The notes under the pieces were generated by a model. The model saw only the letters and a program-made list of their open reading frames with translations, did no database searches and had not been told where the DNA came from. From Rhodospirillaceae bacterium (GTDB lineage: Bacteria > Pseudomonadota > Alphaproteobacteria > Rhodospirillales > Rhodospirillaceae), in the NCBI GenBank assembly GCA_029245025.1, contig JAQWQC010000001.1:62001-126000 (forward strand): a DNA stretch of 64,000 nt, given 5' to 3'. This document shows, in pieces, positions 35,217 to 44,588 of this stretch (position 1 is the first letter of the stretch; each line of letters starts with the position of its first letter). A program made the translations under genes and the position numbers.

Positions 35217-36410
35217 ATGTTTTCTCTCTATTTGGTCGTTTTTATCGGTTTGACCGGTGTCGGAATTATCATTCCGTTGTTTCCGTTTTTCGGAGAACAA
35301 GTCGGCGCTTCTCCTGCCGAAATTACAATGCTTATGGCCGTCTTTGCCCTCGGTCAGTTTGTTGCGGCACCCATATGGGGGTGGTGGAGTGATCGTGTTG
35401 GTCGCAAGCCCGTTTTCATTATTACGCTGGCAGGGTCTGCTGTTGCGTATTTGATGCTGGGATTGGCGGAGACTGTTCCAGCTTTGCTCGTATCTCGTCT
35501 AGTCGGCGGCTTAATGGCGGGAAATATTCCTGTCGCCTTTGCCGCAGCGTCTGATGTCACGTCGGGTGAAGATCGCTCAAAGATTATGGGGCGGGTTGGG
35601 GCTGCCTTTTCACTCGGGTTTATTTTCGGTCCGGCCATCGGCGGGTTACTCGCCGGACCCGAGCCCCAGGCGAGTAACTTTCTAGTCATTGCGATGCTTG
35701 CAGCCGGTTTGTGTCTGTTCGCTGTCATCGTAACGATCATATTTTTTAAAGAGACGCATCCGCGTGAGCGACGTAGCGCTAAGCCGGTTTCATTGCGCCT
35801 TATCTCCTTAAAGGGCGCAGGGCGATATCTGACACTGCCCGTGCTCGGGGCTCTGATAGGCGTGAACTTCATATTTGTCGCCGGCGCTTCGATGATGGAT
35901 TCCACATTCGCGCTCTATGCCTTCAAAGAGCATGGATTTGGCCCCAGTGATATCGGGTTCTTATTTACGTATATGGGTGTCGTCATGGCTATCGTGCAGG
36001 GGGGCACAATCGGCCCACTCACGAAAAAATTTGGTGATGCAAAGGTTCTGAGAGCGGGTTTGTTTGTTTATATCACCGGGCTGGGACTAATGGTTGTTGC
36101 CACGGGGCTTTATTCGGTGCTCCTTTCTTTGACCTTTTTAACAGTTGGAAATGCGCTGTTTGTGCCGTCGTCCTCCAGCCTGGCATCACAGCATGCGCCG
36201 GGAGCGGAACAAGGTGCGGCTCTTGGTGTGTTTCAGGCCGCAGGCAATTTAGGCCGAGTTTTGACGCCCGCCTTTTCAGGTGTGATTTTTGCGACGTACG
36301 GAACAACAGCACCGTTTGTCGTTGCAATTGTCCTGATCTCTCCCACACTTTTGCTCATCGCCTTGGCCATTCGGCAGGCGGCTGTGGTGTCAGTCGAGCC
36401 ATCGTCTTAG
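35217..36410 (+). CDS. MFS transporter, TetA/drug-efflux-like
   Basis: Membrane protein of 397 residues with about 12 segments. The canonical loop 2-3 motif GWWSDRVGRKP is at about 60-70, and the segment 4-5 region has FAAASDVTSGEDRSKIMGRV and the antiporter-like GFIFGPAIGG. This is the DHA1 pattern of proton antiporters. It follows the M24 gene by 76 bp and precedes the amine oxidase by 34 bp, so it probably exports or imports a compound of the same pathway rather than an antibiotic. Confidence 0.9.
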   Translation: MFSLYLVVFIGLTGVGIIIPLFPFFGEQVGASPAEITMLMAVFALGQFVAAPIWGWWSDRVGRKPVFIITLAGSAVAYLMLGLAETVPALLVSRLVGGLMAGNIPVAFAAASDVTSGEDRSKIMGRVGAAFSLGFIFGPAIGGLLAGPEPQASNFLVIAMLAAGLCLFAVIVTIIFFKETHPRERRSAKPVSLRLISLKGAGRYLTLPVLGALIGVNFIFVAGASMMDSTFALYAFKEHGFGPSDIGFLFTYMGVVMAIVQGGTIGPLTKKFGDAKVLRAGLFVYITGLGLMVVATGLYSVLLSLTFLTVGNALFVPSSSSLASQHAPGAEQGAALGVFQAAGNLGRVLTPAFSGVIFATYGTTAPFVVAIVLISPTLLLIALAIRQAAVVSVEPSS

Positions 36411-36444
36411 ACTGCTAGGCAGTATTACCCGCTCGGAGTTCTAC

Positions 36445-37881
36445 ATGAGCAAATCATCTTCAACTTTATCGCGCCGCACAGCCCTTGCAGGAGCCGCGTC
36501 CGCCACGGTGCTTGCGTCACGCCCGATCCACGCCGCGACTGAAAGTGACGTGGTCATCATCGGGGCTGGTCTGTCCGGACTGTATGCGGCGATGCTTCTC
36601 GAGGAATCAGGCTATTCGGTTTCGGTCATTGAGGGGCGGGATCGGATAGGAGGCCGTCTCTACACCCTGAGCGATTTACCGGGCAATCCTGAAGCGGGTG
36701 GAAACTCGATCCTTGGTGGTTACGGCCGAATGCGGGACATGTGCGATCGGCTGAATGTCCCCTTAATGGATTACAAACCACGTGGGGCGCTTTCTAAGCC
36801 AGAGATAGCGCTCGGTGGGTCGGTGATTCCAGCCGATGAATGGCCGTCTCATCCACTGAATAAAATGCCCGAAGGTGCGCGGGACCGAAGCCCTAGTGGA
36901 TATATCTGGGGCGTGATTGCGCGCAACAATCCGTTGGATTCTTTTGAGGATTGGTACGACCCCCGGGCGTGGAAATATGACGGACCAGTTTACGGACTCC
37001 TGCGAAATTTAGGGTGGACTGAAGAGACCATCGCTCAGGTGTATGACACCAATGCGCAATACGGCACGTCAGCCCACGATACGTCATTGCTCATGTGGTA
37101 TTTCATTCAGAAGTGGTTCGCGACCCAAGATGAAATCGAACCCGTTTCTTTGTCCGCGATTGGTGGCAACCAACGTATCCCTGAAGCGATGGCCAACACT
37201 CTCAAATCTGACATCCATTTGGGAACGACTGTCATTGGCATTCGCAGTGAGAAAAATCACTCTGAAGTGCATTGCGACGATGGCCGTGTCTTTAAGGCCA
37301 AGCGCGTGATCTGTTCAACGCCGTTGCCACCGCTGCGATGGGTGAGGTTTGACCCCATCCTGCCAGCTAACAAACGGGCGGCGATCCTCAACATCGGGCA
37401 AATGCTGATCACCCAGGTTCACATCATTCCCAAGGAGCCGTTTTGGGAAGAAGACGGGATGGACCCTTCAATGTGGACAGATACACCAGCTGGTGTTGTT
37501 ACTGCTCAGCGCTTTGGCGAGACCGAAGATGAAATCACCAACTTCTTGTGTTGGGGACGGGGTCACATGGCGCAGTATCTCGATACTTTAGGTGAGGCGG
37601 ACGCAAAAGCCCGCGTTGTGCAAGATATCGAAACACTTCGCCCTGCCGCCAAAGGTAAAATCGAGGCTGGTGGCTTTAAGTCTTGGCAGTTAGATCCGTT
37701 TTCAGGCGGAGACTGGGTGGTTTGGCAGCCCGGCCAAATATCCAAGCATCTTCTTGATATAGGCAAACCGGAAGGGCGTATCCATTTCTGTGGCGAACAT
37801 ACTGCTCTATCGAATCGCGGCATGGAAGGCGCTATGGAGTCAGGAGAGCGTGCAGCTTTTGAGGTTCTCGATCTATTGTAG
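36445..37881 (+). CDS. TAT-exported flavin amine oxidase (copy 1)
   Basis: Protein of 478 residues, one of three close paralogs (others at 55930 and 57386). It opens with a twin-arginine signal (LSRRTALAGAASAT, residues 8-21, cut near ASRPIHAA). The flavin amine oxidase fold follows: VVIIGAGLSGLYAA at 33-46, EGRDRIGGRL near 61-70, a family-specific GGNSILGGYGRMRDM, and the C-terminal RIHFCGEHTALSNRGMEGAM. The three copies share long blocks and the same ending FEVLDLL. It would oxidise a C-N or C-C bond of a periplasmic substrate. It is third in an operon with the M24 enzyme and an MFS. A bidirectional terminator follows. Confidence 0.92.
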   Translation: MSKSSSTLSRRTALAGAASATVLASRPIHAATESDVVIIGAGLSGLYAAMLLEESGYSVSVIEGRDRIGGRLYTLSDLPGNPEAGGNSILGGYGRMRDMCDRLNVPLMDYKPRGALSKPEIALGGSVIPADEWPSHPLNKMPEGARDRSPSGYIWGVIARNNPLDSFEDWYDPRAWKYDGPVYGLLRNLGWTEETIAQVYDTNAQYGTSAHDTSLLMWYFIQKWFATQDEIEPVSLSAIGGNQRIPEAMANTLKSDIHLGTTVIGIRSEKNHSEVHCDDGRVFKAKRVICSTPLPPLRWVRFDPILPANKRAAILNIGQMLITQVHIIPKEPFWEEDGMDPSMWTDTPAGVVTAQRFGETEDEITNFLCWGRGHMAQYLDTLGEADAKARVVQDIETLRPAAKGKIEAGGFKSWQLDPFSGGDWVVWQPGQISKHLLDIGKPEGRIHFCGEHTALSNRGMEGAMESGERAAFEVLDLL

Positions 37882-37902
37882 ATAATTTTGCAGGACATGA
37901 AA

Positions 37903-37930
37903 AAAGGGCGGCTCCTAAGAGCCGCCCTTT
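37903..37930. terminator. Bidirectional intrinsic terminator
   Basis: A 12-bp perfect stem with a 4-base loop, AAAGGGCGGCTC-ctaa-GAGCCGCCCTTT. It is followed by GTTTTG on the plus strand and by a run of Ts on the minus strand (AAAAA to its left on plus). It sits between the convergent amine oxidase (stop 37881) and TonB receptor (stop 37953), and would stop both. Confidence 0.9.
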
Positions 37931-37952
37931 GTTTTGATCGCTGTGCTCTTGA

Positions 37953-40466
37953 TTAGAAAGTAATCGATGAGCGAACACCAAAGGTACGCTTGTCTTGCGG
38001 CAGCAATATCGCACCCAGTTTGTTGAAGTCAAATATTCCAGGTGCATCAATCAGTGAGAAGTCCGTGAACTCCTGGCCACCGCGCCATTTGTCTTCGTTA
38101 AACAGGTTCTTGACGTAGAACTCGACCCGAAGGTTGTCCCGCTGCACACCGGCCCGGGTGTTGACCAGGAAGTAAGACCGCAGAGATGCAAGGTTGGTTA
38201 CACCAAGCACAGCTTTACCCATGTAGGTCACATCGCCACGTGCAAACCATTCCCAGTCACCTTTTAGAGGGGCGGTGTAGGTCGATGAGAAATTACCCGA
38301 CCATTTGGGGAAGCGGCCGGCACGATTGCCATCAACCGTGGCGGTGCCGAGTGTTGCTTCTTGCGATGATGTTGCCGTGGTGAAGGTGGTGAACTCATTT
38401 TCGTTGTACGTAATGTTTAAGTTCGCTGACCACGCATCACTAATCTGCAAAGCGGATTCGATTTCTACACCATAGTACTCGGAACTTCCGGACGTTGCCG
38501 CGCTATCAAAATTAGGGTTGACGTTTGGCACACCGTCTTGATCATCATCACGGAAAATGGTGATAAATGATGAGGAGGGTGAGTTCTTCCACTCTTGATA
38601 ATAAGCCGCAACATTTAGGAGCAAGCGTCCGCCCATCCATGTGGATTTCATACCGGCTTCAATAGAGTCCAACTTTTGATCAGGTGTTAGGAGCGCGTAT
38701 TGGTCACCTAACGCAGATTGGAACTGCTGACATTCAGATTCTGTGCTCGGCAGACCTGTACGTGGGTCAGTAAACGGTACCGTGTACACAATGCTTTGAC
38801 AGTTAACCAAGTTGGAGTTGATCACACCCGGCAAAATGCCGCGTGATGCTGTTGCATATAGATTGACATCTTCCGTCGCTTTGAAGCTTGCAGAGAAGCG
38901 AGGCAGCCAATTCTTGAACTTGTTGGTGAACGTGCCAACGCCGTCACCGCGTTCGTCTTCTTGGTAACGCAATTCAACGTCTAGGGTGAGTTGGTCAGTC
39001 AGGTCATAAGATACGGAGCCGTAGACACCCCACACATCAACCGTATCGCCACCATCAACACTGGTGGGGAAAAGTCCTGGGCTGTCACAGTTTGTACCGA
39101 TACCGAAGAGGGCGCCAAAGTTTGCGCAGGTAAACACTAAGGTGCCGCCACCGGCGCTGGTTAAGTAGTCCTGGTTATAGTAGTTGGCCCCAGCCACCCA
39201 GCGCAGACGACCCTCGTCTGAGGACGCAGCCCGTAAATCGAAGCCATAATCTTCACCGGCTTGTGGATTGGTCACGTACCACGCTTCCACATCGGTCATA
39301 TCCCAATCGCGGAGGCCGTTAGATTTGTTCTCGTTGTAGGACGCCGTGCCCGTGATGACGGTCCCGTTATCCATTTCGTAATCCCCGGTTAGGCTCAATC
39401 GCTTGATTTCACGGACCAGACCAAATCCATCAACTTGCGGTACGCCAGGAACTTGGCCACCATTCAGCAGTTGGTCAGCAACGATATTGGGGTTTGTGTT
39501 GACCAAAATCTGTGGGAATAAACTGCCGTTGCTGGTGACCTGCGGTGCTCCACCTTCTCCTGGGCTAGGTATGGTGCCACAGGTGAAAAGCGCAGGATTT
39601 AGCGTTATAGGGTTACGATCGTTATCCAGGCCAGGCTGTGACAGGCCAGTACAGGTGTCATTTAGACGCCCTTGCAGAAAGGCCACCGCTTCAGGGCCAT
39701 CATCGTCTTCTTGGTAGAAGCCACGTAATTTCAATGTGAAATTCTCTGATGGCTTTGCGTAGAGTTGAGCGCTGATCGAATCTGACCCTTGCTCGCCTAA
39801 TTCGGTACCGTCCGTGGCCGTGAAGTAGCTGCCCCGCTGGTAAAGACGGCCTGCAAGACGAAACGCCAATTTATTTTCAATTAGAGGACCTTCAAAGCTG
39901 GCTTGAACTTCATAGTTATCATAAGTCCCCGCATCGACCATGAACTTGCCTTCGTACTCATCAAGGCTCGGTGTCGAGGTGATGTAGTTGATTGCACCAG
40001 CGAACGAGTTCCGCGCGAACTGAGCCGATTGCGGGCCTTTAATAATTTCAACGCGCTCTAAGTCCATGAGAGCGATCGACTGCGCGCCCTGGAGGGCGAA
40101 CACGCCGTCGATAAATAGGGATGCTGTCTGTAGAGTTGAAAACTCAGAGCCTTCAACGCCGCGGAAGCGGATATTTGCATTCAAACGGCCTGGCCGGTTA
40201 CCCGCTAGGTCATTATTGAACTGCATACCCGTGGTTTGCATCGAAATATCTTCGAGGTTCTTAAATCCGGCGCGATCAATCTGATCTGCCGTAAAGGCTG
40301 TCACCGAGAGCGGAATGTCTTGAAGACTTTCCTCACGCTTACGCGCGGTGACCACAATTTCCTCGAGCGCGAGTGACTGCGCTTGTGCCGAGCTAATTGA
40401 TAAATCTGGATCAACCGCTATGGCCGTTAACACCGCAACTGATGTCGCTAGATACTTCTTGAGCAT
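37953..40466 (-). CDS. TonB-dependent outer-membrane receptor (copy 1)
   Basis: Outer-membrane receptor of 837 residues. A signal peptide (residues 1-30, ending SSAQAQS) is followed by the TonB-box region LEEIVVTARKREESLQDIP, the plug domain (ERVEIIKGPQSAQFARNSFAGA near 130) and a beta barrel ending FGVRSSITF with a terminal Phe. It takes up a large or scarce substrate using proton-motive force; the family with this N-terminus is common in sphingomonad and gammaproteobacterial degraders. A strong ribosome site (GGGGGAG) precedes the ATG. The 226-bp leader contains a GCTC-N7-GAGC dyad shared with the first IclR gene and two other inverted repeats. The FAD oxidase lies upstream on the same strand. 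Confidence 0.93.
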   Translation of the reverse strand: MLKKYLATSVAVLTAIAVDPDLSISSAQAQSLALEEIVVTARKREESLQDIPLSVTAFTADQIDRAGFKNLEDISMQTTGMQFNNDLAGNRPGRLNANIRFRGVEGSEFSTLQTASLFIDGVFALQGAQSIALMDLERVEIIKGPQSAQFARNSFAGAINYITSTPSLDEYEGKFMVDAGTYDNYEVQASFEGPLIENKLAFRLAGRLYQRGSYFTATDGTELGEQGSDSISAQLYAKPSENFTLKLRGFYQEDDDGPEAVAFLQGRLNDTCTGLSQPGLDNDRNPITLNPALFTCGTIPSPGEGGAPQVTSNGSLFPQILVNTNPNIVADQLLNGGQVPGVPQVDGFGLVREIKRLSLTGDYEMDNGTVITGTASYNENKSNGLRDWDMTDVEAWYVTNPQAGEDYGFDLRAASSDEGRLRWVAGANYYNQDYLTSAGGGTLVFTCANFGALFGIGTNCDSPGLFPTSVDGGDTVDVWGVYGSVSYDLTDQLTLDVELRYQEDERGDGVGTFTNKFKNWLPRFSASFKATEDVNLYATASRGILPGVINSNLVNCQSIVYTVPFTDPRTGLPSTESECQQFQSALGDQYALLTPDQKLDSIEAGMKSTWMGGRLLLNVAAYYQEWKNSPSSSFITIFRDDDQDGVPNVNPNFDSAATSGSSEYYGVEIESALQISDAWSANLNITYNENEFTTFTTATSSQEATLGTATVDGNRAGRFPKWSGNFSSTYTAPLKGDWEWFARGDVTYMGKAVLGVTNLASLRSYFLVNTRAGVQRDNLRVEFYVKNLFNEDKWRGGQEFTDFSLIDAPGIFDFNKLGAILLPQDKRTFGVRSSITF

Positions 40467-40555
40467 TTTGCTCCCCCACAGACTAGAAAATAATTCTAAG
40501 TAAGAGGCAGTCTTGCTGTGAAACTAAAGAAAATCAAAGACTAAACGGAGAAAAT

Positions 40556-40570
40556 GCTCTGCTAGTGAGC
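40556..40570. promoter_or_regulatory. Candidate IclR operator, site 4
   Basis: GCTC-tgctagt-GAGC, centred about 97 bp before the TonB receptor start. It has the same arms and 7-base spacing as the sites at 991, 1814 and 7939. This is the only copy far from the IclR gene and would tie receptor expression to the 1-8 kb genes. Confidence 0.45.
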
Positions 40571-40613
40571 GGCTGTGACTATCTCGCCACAATGGGTTGG
40601 ATTATGTTCAAAG

Positions 40614-40634
40614 GGACAAACCGGAGATTTGTCC
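40614..40634. promoter_or_regulatory. Inverted repeat upstream of the TonB receptor
   Basis: GGACAAA-ccggaga-TTTGTCC, perfect 7-bp arms around 7 bases, about 150 bp before the receptor start. No T-run follows on either side, so an operator is likelier than a terminator. No family can be assigned. Confidence 0.35.
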
Positions 40635-40662
40635 AAGTGGCCCACTCATTCCCTTCAAAAAT

Positions 40663-40676
40663 CCCAGAATTCTGGG
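40663..40676 (-). terminator. Possible intrinsic terminator of the FAD oxidase gene
   Basis: Perfect 14-bp palindrome CCCAG-AATT-CTGGG, 17 bp after the FAD oxidase stop. Read on the minus strand it is followed by ATTTTTG. The stem is short (5 bp with a 4-base loop). It would separate that gene from the TonB receptor. A palindromic operator is the alternative. Confidence 0.45.
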
Positions 40677-40692
40677 GGCTTCCTGGCCTTAC

Positions 40693-42138
40693 TCACAAAC
40701 CGAGAACGCCAGGATTGAGCAGACCTTCTGGATCTAGGGATTGCTTGATGTTGCGAAGCAGGGAGACAGTCTCTTTTTTGGTGACAGACGCATAGGGATA
40801 GAATCGACCGTATTGCATATGAGCTGCGCCGATTTCGTCCATCATAGATACAAACGCATCTCGTATTTTCCGAACACAGGCATCCCTTTGGTCCGCATTT
40901 TCGTCAGGTGGGGCAGAGTCTGTGACTGCGGCCATGCCATTGTGATGCAAATTTTTGGCTCTGCCATGCCAATACAGCACAGGTTCAACCATCATCGCCT
41001 GTCCCGCACAAGCGAAGGATAGAGTGGCTTCAATTTCAAGAGCCTCCATATCGGTGGCGTGATCCTTGAGAACATTCAGGAAGCCAACGTACGCCTCTTT
41101 GACTCCGCCTAGTGGAAAGACCCCATGGGTCCATATTTGCATTCTGCCTTTGGCATCCAGTGGCGACTGCACAAAAGAGAATGGATTGCTGCGTATGAAA
41201 GTGGGCACGGCCGGATCAATTTGCGTTCCCTCATCACCTATCAATTCAATGATCGCAGCTAAGTGCGCGTCTGCGATTTCTTGAGTCCATCCTTCACACA
41301 CAACATGCAAGGAAGGGTTGGCTTCGGCGGCAAGTCCTAGAGGTGCAGGTCCTACACCCAAGCATTCCGAAGCAAGCCCTGATCGACCGACGGCCTGAAT
41401 TGCCGGAATAAGCGCGGCGAACGAGGCAAACGTAAATGAGGCTGCTGTTTGTCCATTGGGAATGGGCTCCAAGCGCAAGGTTGCCGCAACTTTAATGCCG
41501 AGAGCACCTGCGTCATTCAAAAACAAACCCGTTAGATCAGGCCCATTGTTTCGAAAATAGGGAGAGGAATTCTGAATTGCGCCTGAACCGGTCACGACAA
41601 TCGACCCATCAGCCGCAACAACATCAACACCAAGCACCGCATCAGCGGCTGTTCCGGATTTTGCCGAACCGAAAAACATACAGTTGTTGGACAGGCTGCC
41701 GCCGATCGTTGAATAGCGGCCTGTTGAGGGGCCAAACATGGTTGCCCGCAAACTGTGTTCCGCCGTGGCATTCATGACGGCCTCCCAGGTGCATCCGGAT
41801 TCTACAGTCACTGTCATATTGTCTGGATTAACTTCCAGAACACGATCTAGCCTCCGTGTATCCAATACAATTGCAGGAACGGCGTCTTCACCGGGTTGCA
41901 CATACCCAGCCGTGTAGGACAGCCCCCCGCCGCGCGGCAATACGGCAGCACCGGCGGTTGTGCAGGTGTGGACAGACTTACTAATTTCCTCCACCGATGC
42001 CGGTGCAATAACCGCGATCGGCGGAGAACCTGAAAAGAATAGGTCCTCTGCGAACTGGCCCAATGTGTCGTGATCTACATGGATATGTTCGCTGCCGAGT
42101 ATAGTTTCCAACTCCGCGATGACTTTTTCTGCTTCCAT
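40693..42138 (-). CDS. FAD-linked oxidase of the PCMH/VAO fold (copy 2)
   Basis: Flavoprotein of 481 residues from the ATG at 42138. The frame extends to a GTG at 42213, but alignment to the paralog at 11480 supports MEAEKVIAELETILG as the start. The FAD domain has APASVEEISKSV, PRGGGLSYTAGYVQPG, GCTWEAVMN, and YSTIGGSLSNN; the C-terminus SLDPEGLLNPGVLGL matches copy 1. At the usual flavinylation position after GGG there is Leu instead of His. It lies upstream of the TonB receptor and divergent from the enoyl-reductase-like gene (80-bp gap). It probably oxidises an alcohol or phenol delivered by that receptor. Confidence 0.87.
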   Translation of the reverse strand: MEAEKVIAELETILGSEHIHVDHDTLGQFAEDLFFSGSPPIAVIAPASVEEISKSVHTCTTAGAAVLPRGGGLSYTAGYVQPGEDAVPAIVLDTRRLDRVLEVNPDNMTVTVESGCTWEAVMNATAEHSLRATMFGPSTGRYSTIGGSLSNNCMFFGSAKSGTAADAVLGVDVVAADGSIVVTGSGAIQNSSPYFRNNGPDLTGLFLNDAGALGIKVAATLRLEPIPNGQTAASFTFASFAALIPAIQAVGRSGLASECLGVGPAPLGLAAEANPSLHVVCEGWTQEIADAHLAAIIELIGDEGTQIDPAVPTFIRSNPFSFVQSPLDAKGRMQIWTHGVFPLGGVKEAYVGFLNVLKDHATDMEALEIEATLSFACAGQAMMVEPVLYWHGRAKNLHHNGMAAVTDSAPPDENADQRDACVRKIRDAFVSMMDEIGAAHMQYGRFYPYASVTKKETVSLLRNIKQSLDPEGLLNPGVLGL

Positions 42139-42217
42139 AGGTTTCAATCCAGTGGTCGTATGTAAATAGTGCTGAACAACACCCTGCCACGAAAACGATG
42201 ATGGAGCACCCACGCCA

Positions 42218-43201
42218 ATGAGAGTTGCGCGCTACACCCGTAACGGAGACCCTTCTAGCGTTATTGAGATTGTCGACGAGGAAACACCGGCGCCACAAGC
42301 TGGTGAAGTCACAATCCGCATGGAAGCCGCTCCCATTCACTTGGCTGATCTCTATTGCATGTCTGGCAAGGAACGCTTTGAGATGCCTTTGCCGGCCGTG
42401 CCTGGCTTTGAAGGTATTGGACACATTATTGCTGTAGGAGAGGGTGTTACCTCTTGGTCAGCCGGGGATCGCGTCTTTCCGCCGATCGCCTGTGGCGCTT
42501 GGCGTGACGAGATAACGGTCAGTGCAGCGGACCTGTTGCCAGCGCCCGATGGAGATGCGGCTCAATTATCTCTGATGCCCATTAATCCGCCCACCTCATA
42601 CTTAATTCTTGAGGACTTCGGTGATCTCAAGGACGGCGATTGGGTCATCCAGAATGCCGCCAATTCCAATTGCGGGCGTTACCTGATCGAACTCGCAAAG
42701 TTGCGCGGTATCAAAACGATTAATGTTGTGCGCCGTCCTGAGCTTATCGATGAACTCAGGGAATTGGGGGGCGATGTTGTTCTGGTTGATGGCGATGACC
42801 TTTCGGATCGGGTGCTAAAGGCGACAGGAGGCGTTCCCGCAAAACTCGCTGTCGATGCTGTGAATGGCATGGCGACGGCCCGATTGGCAGAGTGTCTGGC
42901 AGATGGCAGCACGGTGCTGGCGTATGGTGTATTGACTGACGAACCCTGCATGCTGCCATCGGATGTTGCGTTTCTAAGAGATATTCGCCTGATTGGGTTT
43001 TATACGGTTCGTCAGTTTGCCAAACGTTCACCGGAGGCAGTGAAGGCCATATACACCGAGTTGGCGCAATTGTTTGAAGACGGTACGCTGACGGCCAAGA
43101 TCGCAGCGACGTATTCTCTAGATGACGTGAAAGAAGCTGTGACTCATGCGGGCCGACGTGGTGCAGAGCGGGATGGCAAAATCATTCTAACTATGACGTA
43201 G
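42218..43201 (+). CDS. Zinc-independent MDR oxidoreductase (2-enoyl reductase / quinone reductase-like)
   Basis: Medium-chain dehydrogenase/reductase of 327 residues. It has the GroES-like domain (PGFEGIGHIIAVGEGVTSWS near 64-83), then a Rossmann domain with NAANSNCGRYLIELAKLRG near 145-163, as in mitochondrial 2-enoyl thioester reductase (MECR/Etr1). The zinc-binding Cys/His set of alcohol dehydrogenases is absent. It uses NADPH to reduce an activated double bond. The exported amidohydrolase follows after 29 bp. Confidence 0.9.
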   Translation: MRVARYTRNGDPSSVIEIVDEETPAPQAGEVTIRMEAAPIHLADLYCMSGKERFEMPLPAVPGFEGIGHIIAVGEGVTSWSAGDRVFPPIACGAWRDEITVSAADLLPAPDGDAAQLSLMPINPPTSYLILEDFGDLKDGDWVIQNAANSNCGRYLIELAKLRGIKTINVVRRPELIDELRELGGDVVLVDGDDLSDRVLKATGGVPAKLAVDAVNGMATARLAECLADGSTVLAYGVLTDEPCMLPSDVAFLRDIRLIGFYTVRQFAKRSPEAVKAIYTELAQLFEDGTLTAKIAATYSLDDVKEAVTHAGRRGAERDGKIILTMT

Positions 43202-43230
43202 AGACGGCTATCGCACAAAAGGGGCTTAGG

Positions 43231-44562
43231 ATGACCACAAAGATTACGCGCTATCTCAGTTTCGTATCGCTTGCCTTAACGTTCGTGGTCGGCGTATCGC
43301 CGCTCTCTGCGCAATCACTCCTTGTAAAGAATGTGACTCTCATTGACGGTACTGGAGCTCCTTCCGTTGTTGGTGCATCGGTGCTTGTCGAAGATGGTCG
43401 TTTCGCTAAGGTCGCAAATGGGGATATCACTGCTTCTCCGGGCGCTACCGTTGTTGATGGTACCGGTAAGTTTTTGATGCCTGGCATTATCGATAGCCAC
43501 ATACATTTGCCCGGTGGTAGGGCTGGGGCGGGAAATCGTGAAATGGTGATCGACCGGCCGTTCGGTCTTAAGTCACTTGCTGCGTATTTATATTCAGGCG
43601 TAACGGCGTTCTACGATTCTGGAAATAACGCCGAATATATTTATCAAATGCGGGAAGACGAGCGGGCAGGGCGTATCTTGAGTCCGCGCATTTACGCCAC
43701 GGTGAGTTTGATCGCACCGCCTGAAGGTCATGGCTGCTGCGCCGGCGGCACGGTTGTTAACGACTATGAAGATGGCGTCAAAAAACTCGACGCTCTATTC
43801 AAAATGAAGCCTGACCTTCTCAAATTCACCCGTGAACGGCGCGGCATGGGTCCAGTTGGCCGCAACATCCCGCTCCTTGAACAAGATTTGATGAACAAAC
43901 TCGTCGCATATGCCCATGAGAACGATATTCGGACGACGGTGCATGTATCAGAATTGGCGCTGGCTCGTGAATCTATCGAGGCCGGTGCCGATGCTTTCGC
44001 CCATACAGTTTATCTCGACGAGGCCAATAAAGATTTCGCCGACATTGTCGCGGACAGGGGCATAATTCTCTCTACGACGATGACCCGCATTGAAGCAGAT
44101 ACATCTTTTCTTGATGACCCTCTTTTTGTCGCAACTATTCCGGAGGATGCGAGGAGAGAGATTCGCGCCAGCGAGCGGTTTAATGGGTCACCGTACACAG
44201 GATGGCTTAGTTCACTTCGCCCGGCCATCATGAAAAACATCAAAACTTTGCATGATGCTGGGGTCATACTAGCGATGGGCACTGATCGATCTCTGGGACC
44301 GTTTCCACATCAGGAATTGCGGGTGATCGTTGAGTCTGGCATCTCCCCAATCGAGGCTATTCGCATGGGCACGCTCAACGCAGCCGCCTATATCGGCGTT
44401 GCGAATGAGATCGGATCGATTGAAGAAGGTAAGTTGGCGGATATGTTGCTGTTAAACGCCGACCCCACCGTCGATATCAGCAACACCATGGAAATTCACT
44501 CTGTCTACAAAGGTGGAGTGTGGATTGATCGTTCTGCGTTGGATGTGCCAGCGAACCAATGA
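43231..44562 (+). CDS. Exported amidohydrolase
   Basis: Metal-dependent amidohydrolase of 443 residues with a signal peptide cut near PLSAQS (residue 28). HxH is at His90 and His92 in GIIDSHIHLPGG. Further ligands appear as His in TTVHVSE and AFAHTVYL near 232-255, and Asp in LAMGTDRSLGP near 352. The typical C-terminal GSIEEGKLADMLLLNADP returns to the small beta domain. Secreted members cleave cyclic amides, lactones or imidazolone-type rings. It is second in an operon with the enoyl-reductase-like gene and convergent with the WD40 gene. Confidence 0.92.
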   Translation: MTTKITRYLSFVSLALTFVVGVSPLSAQSLLVKNVTLIDGTGAPSVVGASVLVEDGRFAKVANGDITASPGATVVDGTGKFLMPGIIDSHIHLPGGRAGAGNREMVIDRPFGLKSLAAYLYSGVTAFYDSGNNAEYIYQMREDERAGRILSPRIYATVSLIAPPEGHGCCAGGTVVNDYEDGVKKLDALFKMKPDLLKFTRERRGMGPVGRNIPLLEQDLMNKLVAYAHENDIRTTVHVSELALARESIEAGADAFAHTVYLDEANKDFADIVADRGIILSTTMTRIEADTSFLDDPLFVATIPEDARREIRASERFNGSPYTGWLSSLRPAIMKNIKTLHDAGVILAMGTDRSLGPFPHQELRVIVESGISPIEAIRMGTLNAAAYIGVANEIGSIEEGKLADMLLLNADPTVDISNTMEIHSVYKGGVWIDRSALDVPANQ

Positions 44563-44588
44563 TTGCGAATGTGTGATGTAATCCGCAC

